Shown here: one piece after another, positions 27,258 to 35,609 of the stretch
How positions within the stretch are numbered: the first letter of the stretch is position 1
Layout: the number at the start of each line of letters is the position of its first letter
NCBI RefSeq assembly: GCF_040605455.1
Contig: NZ_JBEXCV010000025.1
Coordinates: 1-64,000 of the forward strand
Direction: 5' to 3'
DNA: 64,000 bases
Source: Embleya sp040605455
GTDB taxonomy: Bacteria; Actinomycetota; Actinomycetes; Streptomycetales; Streptomycetaceae
Notes under the pieces: generated by a model
Told to the model about the DNA's origin: nothing
What the model saw: the letters and a program-made list of their open reading frames with translations, nothing else
The model's database searches: none
Made by a program: the position numbers and the translations under genes

Positions 27258-28601
27258 TCACGAGGCGGTCTCCGTCCGGTCCAGAAGCCGCCCACGCGGG
27301 CTGCCGTGCACATCCACGGGCGCGCCCGCGAGCCACGTGGTGCGCACCGCGCCGGTGAGCGCACGGCCCGCGTAGGGGGTGATCGGGTTGCGGTGATGCA
27401 GTCCGGCGGGGTGCACGGTGAACACCGCGTCCGGGTCGAACGCGACCATGTCGGCGTCGTATCCGGGCGCGATCGCGCCTTTGCGGGCCAGCCCGACCAG
27501 CCGGGCCGGGCCGGCAGACATCAGCGCGGCCACGTCGGCCAGTGCGAAGCCGCGGGACCGGGCCTCGGTCCACACCGTGGGCAGTCCCAGTTGCAGCGAC
27601 GCGATGCCGCCCCAGGCCGCGGCGAAGTCGCCGACGTCCAGCCGTTTGAGGTCGGCGGTACACGGCGAGTGGTCGGAGACCACGGCGGCGAACGAACCCG
27701 CCCGGATCCCGCGCCACAGCCGATCGCGGTTGTCCCGGGAACGGATCGGCGGGCAACACTTGAACGCGGTGTCACCCGCCGGGACGCCCTCGGCGGCCAG
27801 GGTCAGGTAGTGCGGACAGGTCTCGGCGGTGACCGCGATCCCTGCTGTTCGAGCGGCGTCCAGGAGCGGCAACACGTCGGCCGAGGACACGTGCAGGACG
27901 TGTACCCGGGCACCGACGCGCCCGGCGGTGTCGAGCAATTGCGCCACCGCGACGGTCTCGGCCGCGTCGGGCCGCGATGCCAGGAAGTCGGCGTACGCCC
28001 GGCCGGGCACCTGTGGTGCGGCGTCCAGCACGTGTGGCGCCTCGGCGTGGATGATCGCCAGTGCCCCGAGCCGGGCCTGTTCGGTGAGCGCCTCGGCCAG
28101 TTCGGCCGCGTCCACGTGCGGGAACTCGTCGACGCCGGACGGCGCGAGGAAGCTTTTGAAGCCGTACACGCCGCCCCGATGCAGCGGCTCCAGCTGGTCG
28201 GTGTTGCCCGGGATCGCGCCACCCCAGAAGCCCACGTCCACGTACACCCGGCCGCGCGCCACCTTCTGCTTGACCCGCAGCGCATCGAGCGTGACGGTGG
28301 CCGGGATCGAGTTCAGCGGCATGTCGATCAGCGTGGTGACGCCGCCGGCCGCCGCGGCCCTGGTCGCGCTGGTGAAGCCCTCCCATGCGGTGCGGCCCGG
28401 CTCGTTGATGTGTACGTGGGTGTCCACCAGGCCGGGCAGCAGGGCGAGTTCGCCCAGATCCTCGACCGGCGCGCCGGTGGCGGTGCGATACGGCAGCACG
28501 TCCGTGATCCGGTCGCCGGCCACGACCACGTCGGCCGGCTGCTCGCCGGTCGGGGTGAACACCCGGCGCGAGCGCAGTACCAGCGTGGGGGTAGGGGTCA
28601 C
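27258..28601 (-). CDS. allB: Allantoinase
   Basis: A 447-residue metal-dependent amidohydrolase opening the hydantoin ring of allantoin to allantoate. Metal ligands are visible in VDTHVHINEPG, the carboxylated lysine in GFKSFLAPSGVD, and later histidines in IIHAEAP and HVLHVSSA, with the final aspartate in VVSDHSPCT. Length and motifs are normal. GTG at 28601 follows GGAGG. It is the first intact gene of the minus-strand allantoin operon; a 3' fragment of glyoxylate carboligase lies just upstream in the same direction, so the ancestral operon was probably gcl-allB-alc. Confidence 0.93.
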   Translation of the reverse strand: MTPTPTLVLRSRRVFTPTGEQPADVVVAGDRITDVLPYRTATGAPVEDLGELALLPGLVDTHVHINEPGRTAWEGFTSATRAAAAGGVTTLIDMPLNSIPATVTLDALRVKQKVARGRVYVDVGFWGGAIPGNTDQLEPLHRGGVYGFKSFLAPSGVDEFPHVDAAELAEALTEQARLGALAIIHAEAPHVLDAAPQVPGRAYADFLASRPDAAETVAVAQLLDTAGRVGARVHVLHVSSADVLPLLDAARTAGIAVTAETCPHYLTLAAEGVPAGDTAFKCCPPIRSRDNRDRLWRGIRAGSFAAVVSDHSPCTADLKRLDVGDFAAAWGGIASLQLGLPTVWTEARSRGFALADVAALMSAGPARLVGLARKGAIAPGYDADMVAFDPDAVFTVHPAGLHHRNPITPYAGRALTGAVRTTWLAGAPVDVHGSPRGRLLDRTETAS

Positions 28602-28909
28602 AACGCGTCCTCCGGGTCCGCTCCGTGTGTCTGCTCGGCCCGATCGCTCAGCAGGTCCCGGGCCGGTGGCTCGCCCGCGTTGAACTTGTCGGGGGCGGCC
28701 AGGACGACGACCGGTCCCATGCGCTGCTCCTTCGGGTGGGCTGTCCGGAGGCACAGTCAACTACGTGGCCGCCGCTCTCGCAGGGATCGACGGGGCCGGC
28801 GACCGCCCGGCGACGCGGGCGCGACACCGGTTATGGGATCACGTCACCGGGCGGAACCGATGTGCCGTTCGGTGCGCCGCTTCGCTCCCGTTCGGGTGCG
28901 TGCTCCGGC
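28602..28909. other. Region between allB and the gcl remnant
   Basis: About 310 bases with no supported gene. It contains the allB leader (GGAGG eight bases before GTG). Short frames here give only low-complexity translations. It may include debris from the deletion that removed gcl. Confidence 0.4.
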
Positions 28910-29105
28910 CTACGGAATCGGCTCGAACTCCTCGACCGCGTCGATCGCGGGCCCGTGCGGCGTGTTCGCCTCGCGCTCGATCATGATCTCCACCAGGACC
29001 GGGCGTGACGTGCGTTGCGCCTCCTCGCGGGCCCATTCGATGGTCGATCCGATCTCGTCCGGCTCGACCGCGCGCTTGCCCGAGCAGCCGTACGCCTCCA
29101 TCACA
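28910..29105 (-). pseudogene. gcl: Glyoxylate carboligase remnant (last ~65 codons)
   Basis: The minus strand encodes RVMEAYGCSGKRAVEPDEIG then EWAREEAQRTSRPVLVEIMI followed by EREANTPHGPAIDAVEEFEP, ending normally at a stop at 28910. This is the C-terminal end of the thiamine-diphosphate enzyme glyoxylate carboligase (tartronate-semialdehyde synthase), normally about 590 residues. Everything upstream is missing: within a few bases of the first recognisable codon lies an operator-like sequence (29112-29128). The most economical reading is one deletion from just after the promoter to near the 3' end. No activity can remain. Confidence 0.75.
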
Positions 29106-29111
29106 CGCGAC

Positions 29112-29128
29112 TTCAACAGTTTGTCAAG
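29112..29128. promoter_or_regulatory. Operator-like site, degenerate copy (AllR-type?)
   Basis: TTCAACA-GTT-TGTCAAG matches the left arm of the 7-3-7 inverted repeat found between aceB and the IclR gene, with an eroded right arm. It shares the core TCAACAGTTTGT with the opposite strand of the site at 29933. It directly abuts the gcl remnant, where the gcl promoter would have been. Confidence 0.5.
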
Positions 29129-29171
29129 GGCGGTCCCGGTGCGGAGTTCGGCCGGACGCTAGGGTTCGGGC

Positions 29172-29429
29172 GTGCGATTGCGGATTGAGTTCTCGACCGA
29201 ACCGTTCGACCCGGACGGCGTGCCGGCCCATGCCCTGGAGGCCCGGCGGGTCGTCGACGAGGCGGGCCTCGACGTGGAGGTCGGCCCGTTCGGCACGACC
29301 GCCGAGGGCGAAGCGGACGTCGTCCGCGCGGCGCCCGACCAGGTGTTCCGAGGCACGCTCGGCCTCGGAGCGACCCGGATCCCGGTACAGATCACCACCG
29401 TGCCAAGAACGCCGGGAGGCCGGGCGTGA
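29172..29429 (+). CDS. Small conserved hypothetical protein
   Basis: An 85-residue protein starting with GTG, with alternating strand-like segments (LRIEFSTEPFDP, LDVEVGPFGTTAEG, TRIPVQITTV). It resembles small alpha-beta proteins but no family is recognised. Its stop overlaps the GTG of the following helix-turn-helix gene by four bases, so the two are translated together and likely functionally linked, perhaps as a sensor partner of the DNA-binding protein. Confidence 0.6.
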   Translation: MRLRIEFSTEPFDPDGVPAHALEARRVVDEAGLDVEVGPFGTTAEGEADVVRAAPDQVFRGTLGLGATRIPVQITTVPRTPGGRA

Positions 29430-29788
29430 GCCCCGCCGAACACCCGCTGTCCGCCGCGATCAAGCCCCTGGTGACCGCGATCGGCGCCCAATTCGTCGCC
29501 CCGGAGGAAGCCGGCCCCGACGACGTGATCCTGGACTGGGAGGGCGAGCCGGTCGTCGCCGTCCGCCTCCCGGGCCTGGGCACCGCCCTCGATCGCCTCC
29601 TCGGCGACGCGGAACGCCAATACGGCCCACTGGCCGACCTCGACCGCGAGGCCAAACAACGCGTGGTCCGCACCCTCGAACAACGCGGCGCCTTCACGAT
29701 CCGCCACGGCGTCGAAACGGTCGCCACAGCCCTCGGCGTCAGCCGCTTCACGGTCTACAACTACCTCAACCGAGAAACCCGAACCTGA
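29426..29788 (+). CDS. Helix-turn-helix DNA-binding protein
   Basis: A 120-residue protein with a C-terminal helix-turn-helix near residues 85-117 (FTIRHGVETVATALGVSRFT then VYNYLNRE). The N-terminal 75 residues include a short beta segment (PDDVILDWEGEPVVAVRLPG). Similar proteins occur next to purine-catabolism genes in streptomycetes, from memory, so it may regulate uraD-uraH. It is coupled to the preceding small gene by a GTGA overlap. Confidence 0.72.
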   Translation: MSPAEHPLSAAIKPLVTAIGAQFVAPEEAGPDDVILDWEGEPVVAVRLPGLGTALDRLLGDAERQYGPLADLDREAKQRVVRTLEQRGAFTIRHGVETVATALGVSRFTVYNYLNRETRT

Positions 29789-30060
29789 GCTCGGCCGCCT
29801 CGGCCGTCCCGACGCGGCTCCGCCCCGGGCGGGCGCCGGCTCGACCGCGCCCGGCGCGAAGTAATACCCCCACGCGAGCACTTCGGTGCGCCGCGCTTCC
29901 GGCGCGTCGAGTTGTGATCCCCGGTGACCGACTTCAACAAACTGTTGACGGCGGAGATTGGGAGCGCCTAGCGTTCCGGCCATCGTCGCGTCGGGGTATC
30001 CCCTCGGGTGCGGCGTTCACCTCCGGACGGGTGTGCCCGCCGAGTGAGGAGGTAACCGAG
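29789..30060. promoter_or_regulatory. Promoter region of the uraD operon
   Basis: About 270 bases ahead of OHCU decarboxylase. It holds the operator-like 7-3-7 repeat at 29933-29949 and a strong GAGGAGG ribosome-binding site at 30044-30052. No gene is supported. Confidence 0.5.
29933..29949. promoter_or_regulatory. Operator-like inverted repeat upstream of uraD
   Basis: TTCAACA-AAC-TGTTGAC is a 7-3-7 inverted repeat with one arm mismatch, 112 bases before the uraD start. It matches the perfect copy at 35610-35626 between malate synthase and the IclR regulator. A shared IclR (AllR-like) binding site is inferred. Confidence 0.6.
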
Positions 30061-30558
30061 ATGTCGTCAGCGCCAGGACTCGACAGGCTCAACGACGCGT
30101 CCGCCGACGAGGCGATCCGGCTGCTCGGTGAGGTCTGTGCGAGCGGTGCCTGGATCGGCGCGGTGCTCGCGGCTCGGCCCTATGGCGACCCGGAGAGGCT
30201 GTACACCAGTTCCGACCAGGCGGTGGCGGCGCTCACCGCCGACGATCTCCGCGAGGCGATCGACGGCCATGCCGTGATCGGCCGCCCGCGCCAGGACGAT
30301 CCGCAGTCGGCACGCGAACAGTCGGGCGTCCACCGGGCGGGTGACGCGGTGTTGGCCGACCTGCGGGCCGGGAACATCGCGTACGAGAGCCGGTTCGGCC
30401 GGGTCTTCCTGATCTGCGCGAGCGGTCGCAGCGCCGCGGAGATGCTCGCCGAACTGCGGCACCGACTCGACAACGACCCGGCGTCCGAGTGGGAGGTCAC
30501 CCGCGAGGAGCTGCGGAAGATCAACCGCCTGCGCCTGGAAGGGCTGATCTCCGCGTGA
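30061..30558 (+). CDS. uraD: OHCU decarboxylase
   Basis: A 165-residue 2-oxo-4-hydroxy-4-carboxy-5-ureidoimidazoline decarboxylase, which turns OHCU into S-allantoin. His70 in DGHAVIG corresponds to the catalytic His, Glu86 in AREQSG to the conserved acid, and the C-terminal AEMLAELRHRLDND helix with the terminal INRLRL is typical. It starts behind GAGGAGG. Its stop overlaps the GTG of uraH (GTGA), so the two urate-ring-opening enzymes are coupled. Its substrate requires urate oxidation, yet the downstream urate oxidase gene is broken. Confidence 0.9.
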   Translation: MSSAPGLDRLNDASADEAIRLLGEVCASGAWIGAVLAARPYGDPERLYTSSDQAVAALTADDLREAIDGHAVIGRPRQDDPQSAREQSGVHRAGDAVLADLRAGNIAYESRFGRVFLICASGRSAAEMLAELRHRLDNDPASEWEVTREELRKINRLRLEGLISA

Positions 30559-30896
30559 TCTCCACCCACATCCTGGACACCAGCGAGGGCCGACCGGCGA
30601 CCGACGTCCCGGTCGAGTTGTCCGAGCGCGCCGCCGACGGAACGTGGACCGTGCTGGGCACGTCCGCGACGAACGCGGACGGCCGCTGCCCGGACCTGCC
30701 GCCGCCGGGTGTTCGGCCGGACGCCGGACCGGTCGACGTCCGACTGGTCTTCGACGTCGCCGCGTACCGCCGCGCCCGCGGCGAAACGCCGTTCTTCCCG
30801 GAGATCCAGGTGGTCTTCACCGCCGAACCCGGCACGCATTACCACGTACCGCTCTTGCTCAACCCATACGGATACTCCGTCTATCGAGGGAGCTGA
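30555..30896 (+). CDS. uraH: 5-hydroxyisourate hydrolase
   Basis: A 113-residue transthyretin-like enzyme hydrolysing 5-hydroxyisourate to OHCU. It has the N-terminal ISTHILDTSEGRPA with the catalytic His, the central RLVFDVAAY, the HYHVPLLLNPYGYSVYRGS end and the diagnostic terminal Y-R-G-S. The GTG overlaps the uraD stop; the family usually begins close to this His, so no residues are missing. Five bases after its stop begins the urate oxidase remnant, the normal next gene. Confidence 0.93.
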   Translation: MISTHILDTSEGRPATDVPVELSERAADGTWTVLGTSATNADGRCPDLPPPGVRPDAGPVDVRLVFDVAAYRRARGETPFFPEIQVVFTAEPGTHYHVPLLLNPYGYSVYRGS

Positions 30897-30901
30897 CAGG
30901 C

Positions 30902-31156
30902 ATGCCGATGGTGCTCGCCCAGAACCGGTACGGCAAGGCGGAGACCCGCGTGGTCCGGGTCCGGCGCGACGCCGAACGGCACGAGGTGGACGAGGTTCGG
31001 CTGTCGCTGCCGAACTAGCACCACTTCCTCGTCGACATGGAGCAGATCGGCGTCAAGAACGACAAGGAGGTGTACTACGCCGCCGATCGACCCTACGGTT
31101 TGATCGGGGGCACGGTGCACCGCGAGGTTGTCACCCCATTGATTCCGGTGGACTGA
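30902..31156 (+). pseudogene. uox: Urate oxidase with large internal deletion and a stop
   Basis: The frame starts MPMVLAQNRYGKAETRVVRV, the normal N-terminus of cofactor-free urate oxidase. After about 29 codons it passes straight into the C-terminal part, DEVRLSLPN, an amber stop at 31016, then HHFLVDMEQIGVKNDKEVYY and AADRPYGLIGGT, ending at 31154. About 85 codons remain of about 300. The frame is preserved across the deletion and the amber stands where a lysine codon is usual. The middle of the fold, with most active-site residues, is gone, so the enzyme cannot work even with readthrough. Confidence 0.88.
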
Positions 31157-31279
31157 ACACCGGCCGGTCGGGCATCCGCTCCCGGAGGATTCTCCATCCG
31201 CCGTCCCGCCTCCGGGGCCCACGCAGGACCAGACGGCGGTACGTTCGCACGTTGGACCGCTGCCGCAAGGGGACTGCCC

Positions 31280-32728
31280 ATGTCTGTAGGGAAATCCGCA
31301 GGGAAATCCGCAGTGCACGGCACAGTGAACGCCACAGAGACCTCCGCCGGCACCTCCGCCGAGGCCGCCGACCTCGGCCGCATCGTCATCGAGAACTGCG
31401 CGATCGCGACCGTGGACGCGCGGGACACCGAGCACGCCTTCGGCCACATCGTGGTAGCGGGCAACCGCATCGAGTCGGTCGGCGCCGGAGCCGCCCCGGC
31501 CGGCCTGCAAAACGTCGTGCGCCGGATCGACGGAACCGGCCACCTGGTCACGCCGGGCCTGGTCAACACGCATCACCACTTCTACCAGTGGATCACCCGC
31601 GGTCTCGCCCAGGAGTGCAACCTCTTCGACTGGCTCGTGGCGCTGTATCCCACCTGGGCGAGGATCGACGACGAAATGTGTTACGCCGCCGCGCAGGGCT
31701 CGGCCGCCGCACTGTTGCGCTCGGGCTGTACCACCTCCACGGATCACGCGTACGTCTTCCCCAAGGACGGCGGAGACATCCTGGGTGCGGAGATCCGCGC
31801 GCTTGCCGAACTGGGGATGCGCTTCCAACCCACCCGGGGCTCGATGGACCTCGGCCGGTCGCAGGGCGGGCTGCCGCCGGACGCGTGCGTCGAGGACACC
31901 GACGCGGCGCTCGCCGCGACGGCCGAGGCGATCGACACGTGGCACGACGCGTCCTTCGACTCGATGGTGCGGGTCACCGCCGCACCCTGCTCGCCGTTCT
32001 CGGTCACTCGGCAACTGCTGAGCGGAGCAGCTGAGTTGGCCCGCGCCAAGGGCGCCCGGCTGCACACCCACGGCTCCGAGACGGTGGAAGAGGAGGCTTT
32101 TTGCCAGGAGAAATTCGGCATGGGCCCCACCGACTACCTGGAGAGCGTCGGCTGGTTGGGCGAGGACGTGTGGATGGCGCACTGCGTACACATGAAAGAC
32201 TCGGACATCACCAAGTTCGCCGCCACCGGCACCGGCGTGGCGCACTGCCCGTCCTCCAACGCCCGGCTGGCCGCGGGCATCGCGCGCGTGCCGGAGATGG
32301 TGGCCGCCGGCATCCCGGTCGGCCTGGGCGTCGACGGCACCGCCTCCAACGAGTCGGGCGAACTGGGTACGGAACTGCGCAACGCGCTGCTGATCGCCCG
32401 GCTGCGGGGCGGCCCGGGCGCGATGACGGCCCGTCAGTCGCTGCGGCTGGGCACGATGGGCGGTGCGAAGGTGCTCGGTCGCGAGCGCGAGATCGGCTCG
32501 TTGGAGCCCGGCAAGCTCGCCGACCTGGCGATGTGGCGGGTGGACGGCGTGCTGCACTCGGGCATCGTCGACCCGGTCGCGGCCCTGGTCCTGGGCGCGG
32601 CGGCGCCGCTGACCCTGCTGCTGGTGAACGGTCGCGAGGTGGTCGAACAGGGTCACCTGTCCCGGGTCGACGAGGAGGAAATCGCCCGCAGTGTGGCCCA
32701 CGCGGCGGCCCGGCTGCGCACCAAGTGA
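31280..32728 (+). CDS. 8-oxoguanine deaminase
   Basis: A 482-residue amidohydrolase most like 8-oxoguanine deaminases (product urate). The metal site is visible as NTHHHFYQW, LHTHGSE, AHCVHM and GLGVDGTASNES. The substrate-pocket segment ITRGLAQECNLFDWLVALYP is the usual one in this group. The first 35 residues are a Ser/Gly/Thr-rich extension containing a perfect 12-base direct repeat (31289-31312), absent from typical relatives, so the true start may be later. It is in line with the uraD-uraH-uox remnant genes. Related guanine or atrazine-type deaminases cannot be excluded. Confidence 0.85.
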   Translation: MSVGKSAGKSAVHGTVNATETSAGTSAEAADLGRIVIENCAIATVDARDTEHAFGHIVVAGNRIESVGAGAAPAGLQNVVRRIDGTGHLVTPGLVNTHHHFYQWITRGLAQECNLFDWLVALYPTWARIDDEMCYAAAQGSAAALLRSGCTTSTDHAYVFPKDGGDILGAEIRALAELGMRFQPTRGSMDLGRSQGGLPPDACVEDTDAALAATAEAIDTWHDASFDSMVRVTAAPCSPFSVTRQLLSGAAELARAKGARLHTHGSETVEEEAFCQEKFGMGPTDYLESVGWLGEDVWMAHCVHMKDSDITKFAATGTGVAHCPSSNARLAAGIARVPEMVAAGIPVGLGVDGTASNESGELGTELRNALLIARLRGGPGAMTARQSLRLGTMGGAKVLGREREIGSLEPGKLADLAMWRVDGVLHSGIVDPVAALVLGAAAPLTLLLVNGREVVEQGHLSRVDEEEIARSVAHAAARLRTK

Positions 32729-32826
32729 GCCCCGGGAATCCCTGACATGCCGTCACGCGGCCGGGCATCCCCAGGACTTCGGCCGCGCGGCGGCACGGTC
32801 CGTGCAGTCCGCGCGCAGCCTTCCCG

Positions 32827-33183
32827 TCAGTCGCGCGGTGTCGCGGCCCTGGCGACCAGGGCCAGCGGTACGCTCGCGCACTGCGTGGCGGAGGCCACCG
32901 TCATGGTGCGCACCCCGGTCCGCCCGGCGATGTCGACCAGGCGCGCCGCGTCGCACAGGTATGGCCGGGCGTGCGGCACGTCCCGAGCGCAGGTGGCCGC
33001 GTCGACGAACGCCGGCAGCCACGGCTGCCCGTCCTGCCCGTGGATGAAGACCACCGACTCGGTGTCGTCGATCGGGACCACCACCCCACCGGCCACGATC
33101 TCCGCGAGCAGGTCGGCGGGGTCGATCTCGGTGTCGTCGGCGCGGTCGAGGAGGGCGGCCAAGGCCGGGTTCGCGGCAGTCAT
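32827..33183 (-). CDS. SseB-like small protein
   Basis: A 118-residue soluble protein resembling SseB N-terminal domains. It has a short helical start (NPALAALLDRADDTEIDPAD), then LLAEIVAGGVVVPIDDTESV and FIHGQDGQPWLPAFVDAATC, the strand typical of the family. SseB proteins are often found with secretion or toxin genes, but here it is alone. The ATG at 33183 gives a normal N-terminus. Function is unknown. Confidence 0.65.
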   Translation of the reverse strand: MTAANPALAALLDRADDTEIDPADLLAEIVAGGVVVPIDDTESVVFIHGQDGQPWLPAFVDAATCARDVPHARPYLCDAARLVDIAGRTGVRTMTVASATQCASVPLALVARAATPRD

Positions 33184-33305
33184 GCCATGATCATATGGGC
33201 CCCGATTGTCGGGATTGGGCACCGACCGCCGATCATCACGGCGCCCGGCGGACGTCGCGACGGGCGGGTCCGACCCCCGTCGCCCCCGTCGTCCTCGAAG
33301 CCGGA

Positions 33306-33695
33306 CTACGCCTCGCGCCCCAGCGTCCGCAGATAGGCGCGCCAGCCGCCGAACTCGGTGATCTCCCGGTGCCGGCCCGACTCCGATTCGCCGCGTCGCA
33401 GGATCATCGAGAAGCAGGCCGAGCCGTCCTCCAGCTTGATGATCCCGAACTCCAGCTCGGCCGGCTCGGTCGGCAGCAGGTTGTCGCGCAGCACCTCGTC
33501 CGGAACCTCGTACACCTCGCCCGCGATCTGCGCCTCGCTCGCCGGGTCGGGCAACAGACCAGGGCAGCGGTCGCCGATGGAGAAGAAGCGATAGCCGCGC
33601 GCGGTACGGGTCTTGGCGATCAGCGGCGCACCGTCGAGGTGGTGGTGGAACGGACCACCCTCCATCGCCTGGCCGTTGAGGAACATCCGTGCCAT
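33306..33695 (-). CDS. AtzF-like (allophanate hydrolase C-domain) protein
   Basis: A 129-residue single-domain protein like the C-terminal (cyclotransferase-like) domain of allophanate hydrolases. Typical motifs are MFLNGQAMEGGPFHHHLDGA, ARGYRFFSIGDRCPGL, then IAGEVYEVPDEVLRDNLLP and ELEFGIIKLEDGS. Stand-alone copies occur in actinomycete purine/allantoin islands. It may handle urea-derived intermediates released by allantoicase, which is inference. The ATG at 33695 follows a GGAGG site. It is downstream of malate synthase in the same direction (230-base gap). Confidence 0.8.
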   Translation of the reverse strand: MARMFLNGQAMEGGPFHHHLDGAPLIAKTRTARGYRFFSIGDRCPGLLPDPASEAQIAGEVYEVPDEVLRDNLLPTEPAELEFGIIKLEDGSACFSMILRRGESESGRHREITEFGGWRAYLRTLGREA

Positions 33696-33924
33696 GTGCT
33701 GCCTCCTGTTCGATGCCGCGCGAAGGTGTCGGCGGTGGGTCCACGCATGCGCGCCGCTCGACGGAACGACCGACGCGACCGGTGGAACCGGCACGACGTC
33801 GCCTGCGGCCGAAGCGCTGCGAGAATGTGCGGAACGACCGGGCCCGCCCGATTGCCCGCGCCCCACGACCGCCGGGGTGGGGCCGGCTGTTCCGCGTAAT
33901 CGGGGAATCTGCGAACAGCGCGGA

Positions 33925-35544
33925 TCAGCCGAGGAGTTCGCATCCCGGCAGGGTGAGGAAGTCGACGAACTCCTCGGCGAGAGCCACCGTGAGGAACAGG
34001 TCGCGCGCGGCCGTCCAGCGACCCGCCTCGAACCGATCGTCGCCGATCTCCTCGCGCAGTGCGCCCAGTTCCTCGACGACCAGGCGCCGGACCAGGTCCG
34101 CGGTCACCTTCCCGCCGGTATCCGAGAGCACCACGCCGTTGTTGATCCACTGCCATACCTGGGATCGGGAGATCTCCGCGGTCGCCACGTCCTCCATCAG
34201 GCCGAACACCGCGACCGCGCCGTATCCACGCAGCCACGCCTCCAGGTAGCGCAGCCCGACCCCGACCGCCGCGTGCAGTCCGGCGCCGGTCGGCGACCCC
34301 TGCGCGGACGCCACGTCCAGGAGCTGATCCGCCGTCACCTCGACGTCGTCCCGGGTGCGTTCGATCTGGTTCGGCCGATCACCGAGCACCGCGTCGAACG
34401 CCTCGCGGCAGACCGGCACCAGGTCCGGATGGGCCACCCACGAGCCGTCGAAGCCGTCGCCGGCCTCGCGGTCCTTGTCGTCCCGCACCTTCGTCAGCGC
34501 CGCCGCGTTGGCCACCGCGTCGCGCCGGGAGGGAATCACCGCCGCCATCCCGCCGATCGCGTGCGCCCCGCGCCGATGGCAGGTGCGCACGAGCAGTTCG
34601 GTGTAGGCGCGCATGAACGGCGCGGTCATGGTGATCGCGTTGCGGTCCGGCAGCACGAACGCGTCACCCGCGTCGCGGAAGTTCTTCACGATGCTGAACA
34701 GGTAGTCCCAGCGGCCCGCGTTCAGGCCCGACGCGTGCTCGCGCAGTTCGTACAGAATCTCGTCCATCTCGAACGCGGCGGTGATCGTCTCGATCAGCAC
34801 CGTGGCGCGGATCGTGCCGTGCGGAATGTCCAGCAGATCCTGCGCGTGCCGGAACACGTCGTTCCACAGCCGGGCTTCGAGGTGGCTCTCGATCTTCGGC
34901 AGGTAGAAGTACGGGCCCAGGCCCCGATCGAGCAGGCGGGCCGCGTTGTGGAAGAAGTACAGCCCGAAGTCGACCAACGCACCGGCTGCCGGCGCCCCGT
35001 CGACCAGGACGTGCCGTTCGTCCAGGTGCCAGCCGCGCGGGCGCATCACCACGGTGGCCAGCTCGCCGTCCGGGCGCAGCCGGTAGGTCTTGCCCTCGGC
35101 GGTGGAGAAGTCGATCCGCCGGTCGTAGGCGTCGATCAGGTTGAGTTGATGCGCGACGACGTTGTGCCAGGTCGGCGCCGAGGCGTCCTCGAAGTCGGCG
35201 AGCCAGATTTGGGCACCCGAGTTGAGCGCGTTGATGGTCATCTTGCGGTCCGCCGGACCGGTGATCTCCACCCGCCGGTCGCGCAGCGCGGGCGGCGCCT
35301 CGGCCACTCGCCATTCGGCGGCGCGCACCTCGGCGGTCTCCGGCAGAAAGTCGAGCCGGCCGGTGCGGGCGATCTCCTCGCGTCGGACCCGGCGCAGGGC
35401 GAGCAGCGCGTCGCGACGGCCGCCGAACCTGCGCTGCAGGCTCGCCACGAAGCGCAGCGCCTCGGTGGTGAGCACCTCGTCCGCTCGCGGCACGGAGCCG
35501 CCGGTCGCCGTGCTGTGCTTGACCACGATGGCCGGTGCACTCAT
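33925..35544 (-). CDS. aceB: Malate synthase A
   Basis: A 539-residue malate synthase A, condensing glyoxylate with acetyl-CoA. It includes ITGPADRKMTINALNSGAQI with WLADFEDASAPTW, the RPRGWHLDERHV segment with the glyoxylate-binding arginine, the YFYLPKIESHLEARLW acidic/basic core, and ATVLIETITAAFEMDEIL. It is complete. GAAGGAG precedes the ATG. Its place beside allantoin genes and an IclR regulator indicates use for purine-derived glyoxylate rather than the acetate glyoxylate shunt. Since gcl is dead, malate synthase is the only glyoxylate outlet left here. Confidence 0.95.
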   Translation of the reverse strand: MSAPAIVVKHSTATGGSVPRADEVLTTEALRFVASLQRRFGGRRDALLALRRVRREEIARTGRLDFLPETAEVRAAEWRVAEAPPALRDRRVEITGPADRKMTINALNSGAQIWLADFEDASAPTWHNVVAHQLNLIDAYDRRIDFSTAEGKTYRLRPDGELATVVMRPRGWHLDERHVLVDGAPAAGALVDFGLYFFHNAARLLDRGLGPYFYLPKIESHLEARLWNDVFRHAQDLLDIPHGTIRATVLIETITAAFEMDEILYELREHASGLNAGRWDYLFSIVKNFRDAGDAFVLPDRNAITMTAPFMRAYTELLVRTCHRRGAHAIGGMAAVIPSRRDAVANAAALTKVRDDKDREAGDGFDGSWVAHPDLVPVCREAFDAVLGDRPNQIERTRDDVEVTADQLLDVASAQGSPTGAGLHAAVGVGLRYLEAWLRGYGAVAVFGLMEDVATAEISRSQVWQWINNGVVLSDTGGKVTADLVRRLVVEELGALREEIGDDRFEAGRWTAARDLFLTVALAEEFVDFLTLPGCELLG

Positions 35545-35593
35545 GGGTGGCTCTCCTTCGCCGTCGACGCTCTTTTGTAGAGTGGACATTAGT

Positions 35594-35608
35594 TTCCGAG
35601 AAACGGAA
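35594..35608. promoter_or_regulatory. Second inverted repeat between aceB and allR
   Basis: TTCCG-AGAAA-CGGAA is a perfect 5-5-5 inverted repeat directly beside the 7-3-7 palindrome. It resembles IclR-family half-sites and may be a second contact for the divergent regulator. Confidence 0.5.
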
Positions 35609-35609
35609 G

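Noticed and set aside
29159..29983. 274-codon minus-strand frame opposite the small protein/HTH pair
   Set aside because: The plus-strand pair has a GTGA overlap and a recognisable helix-turn-helix; the minus frame is filler.
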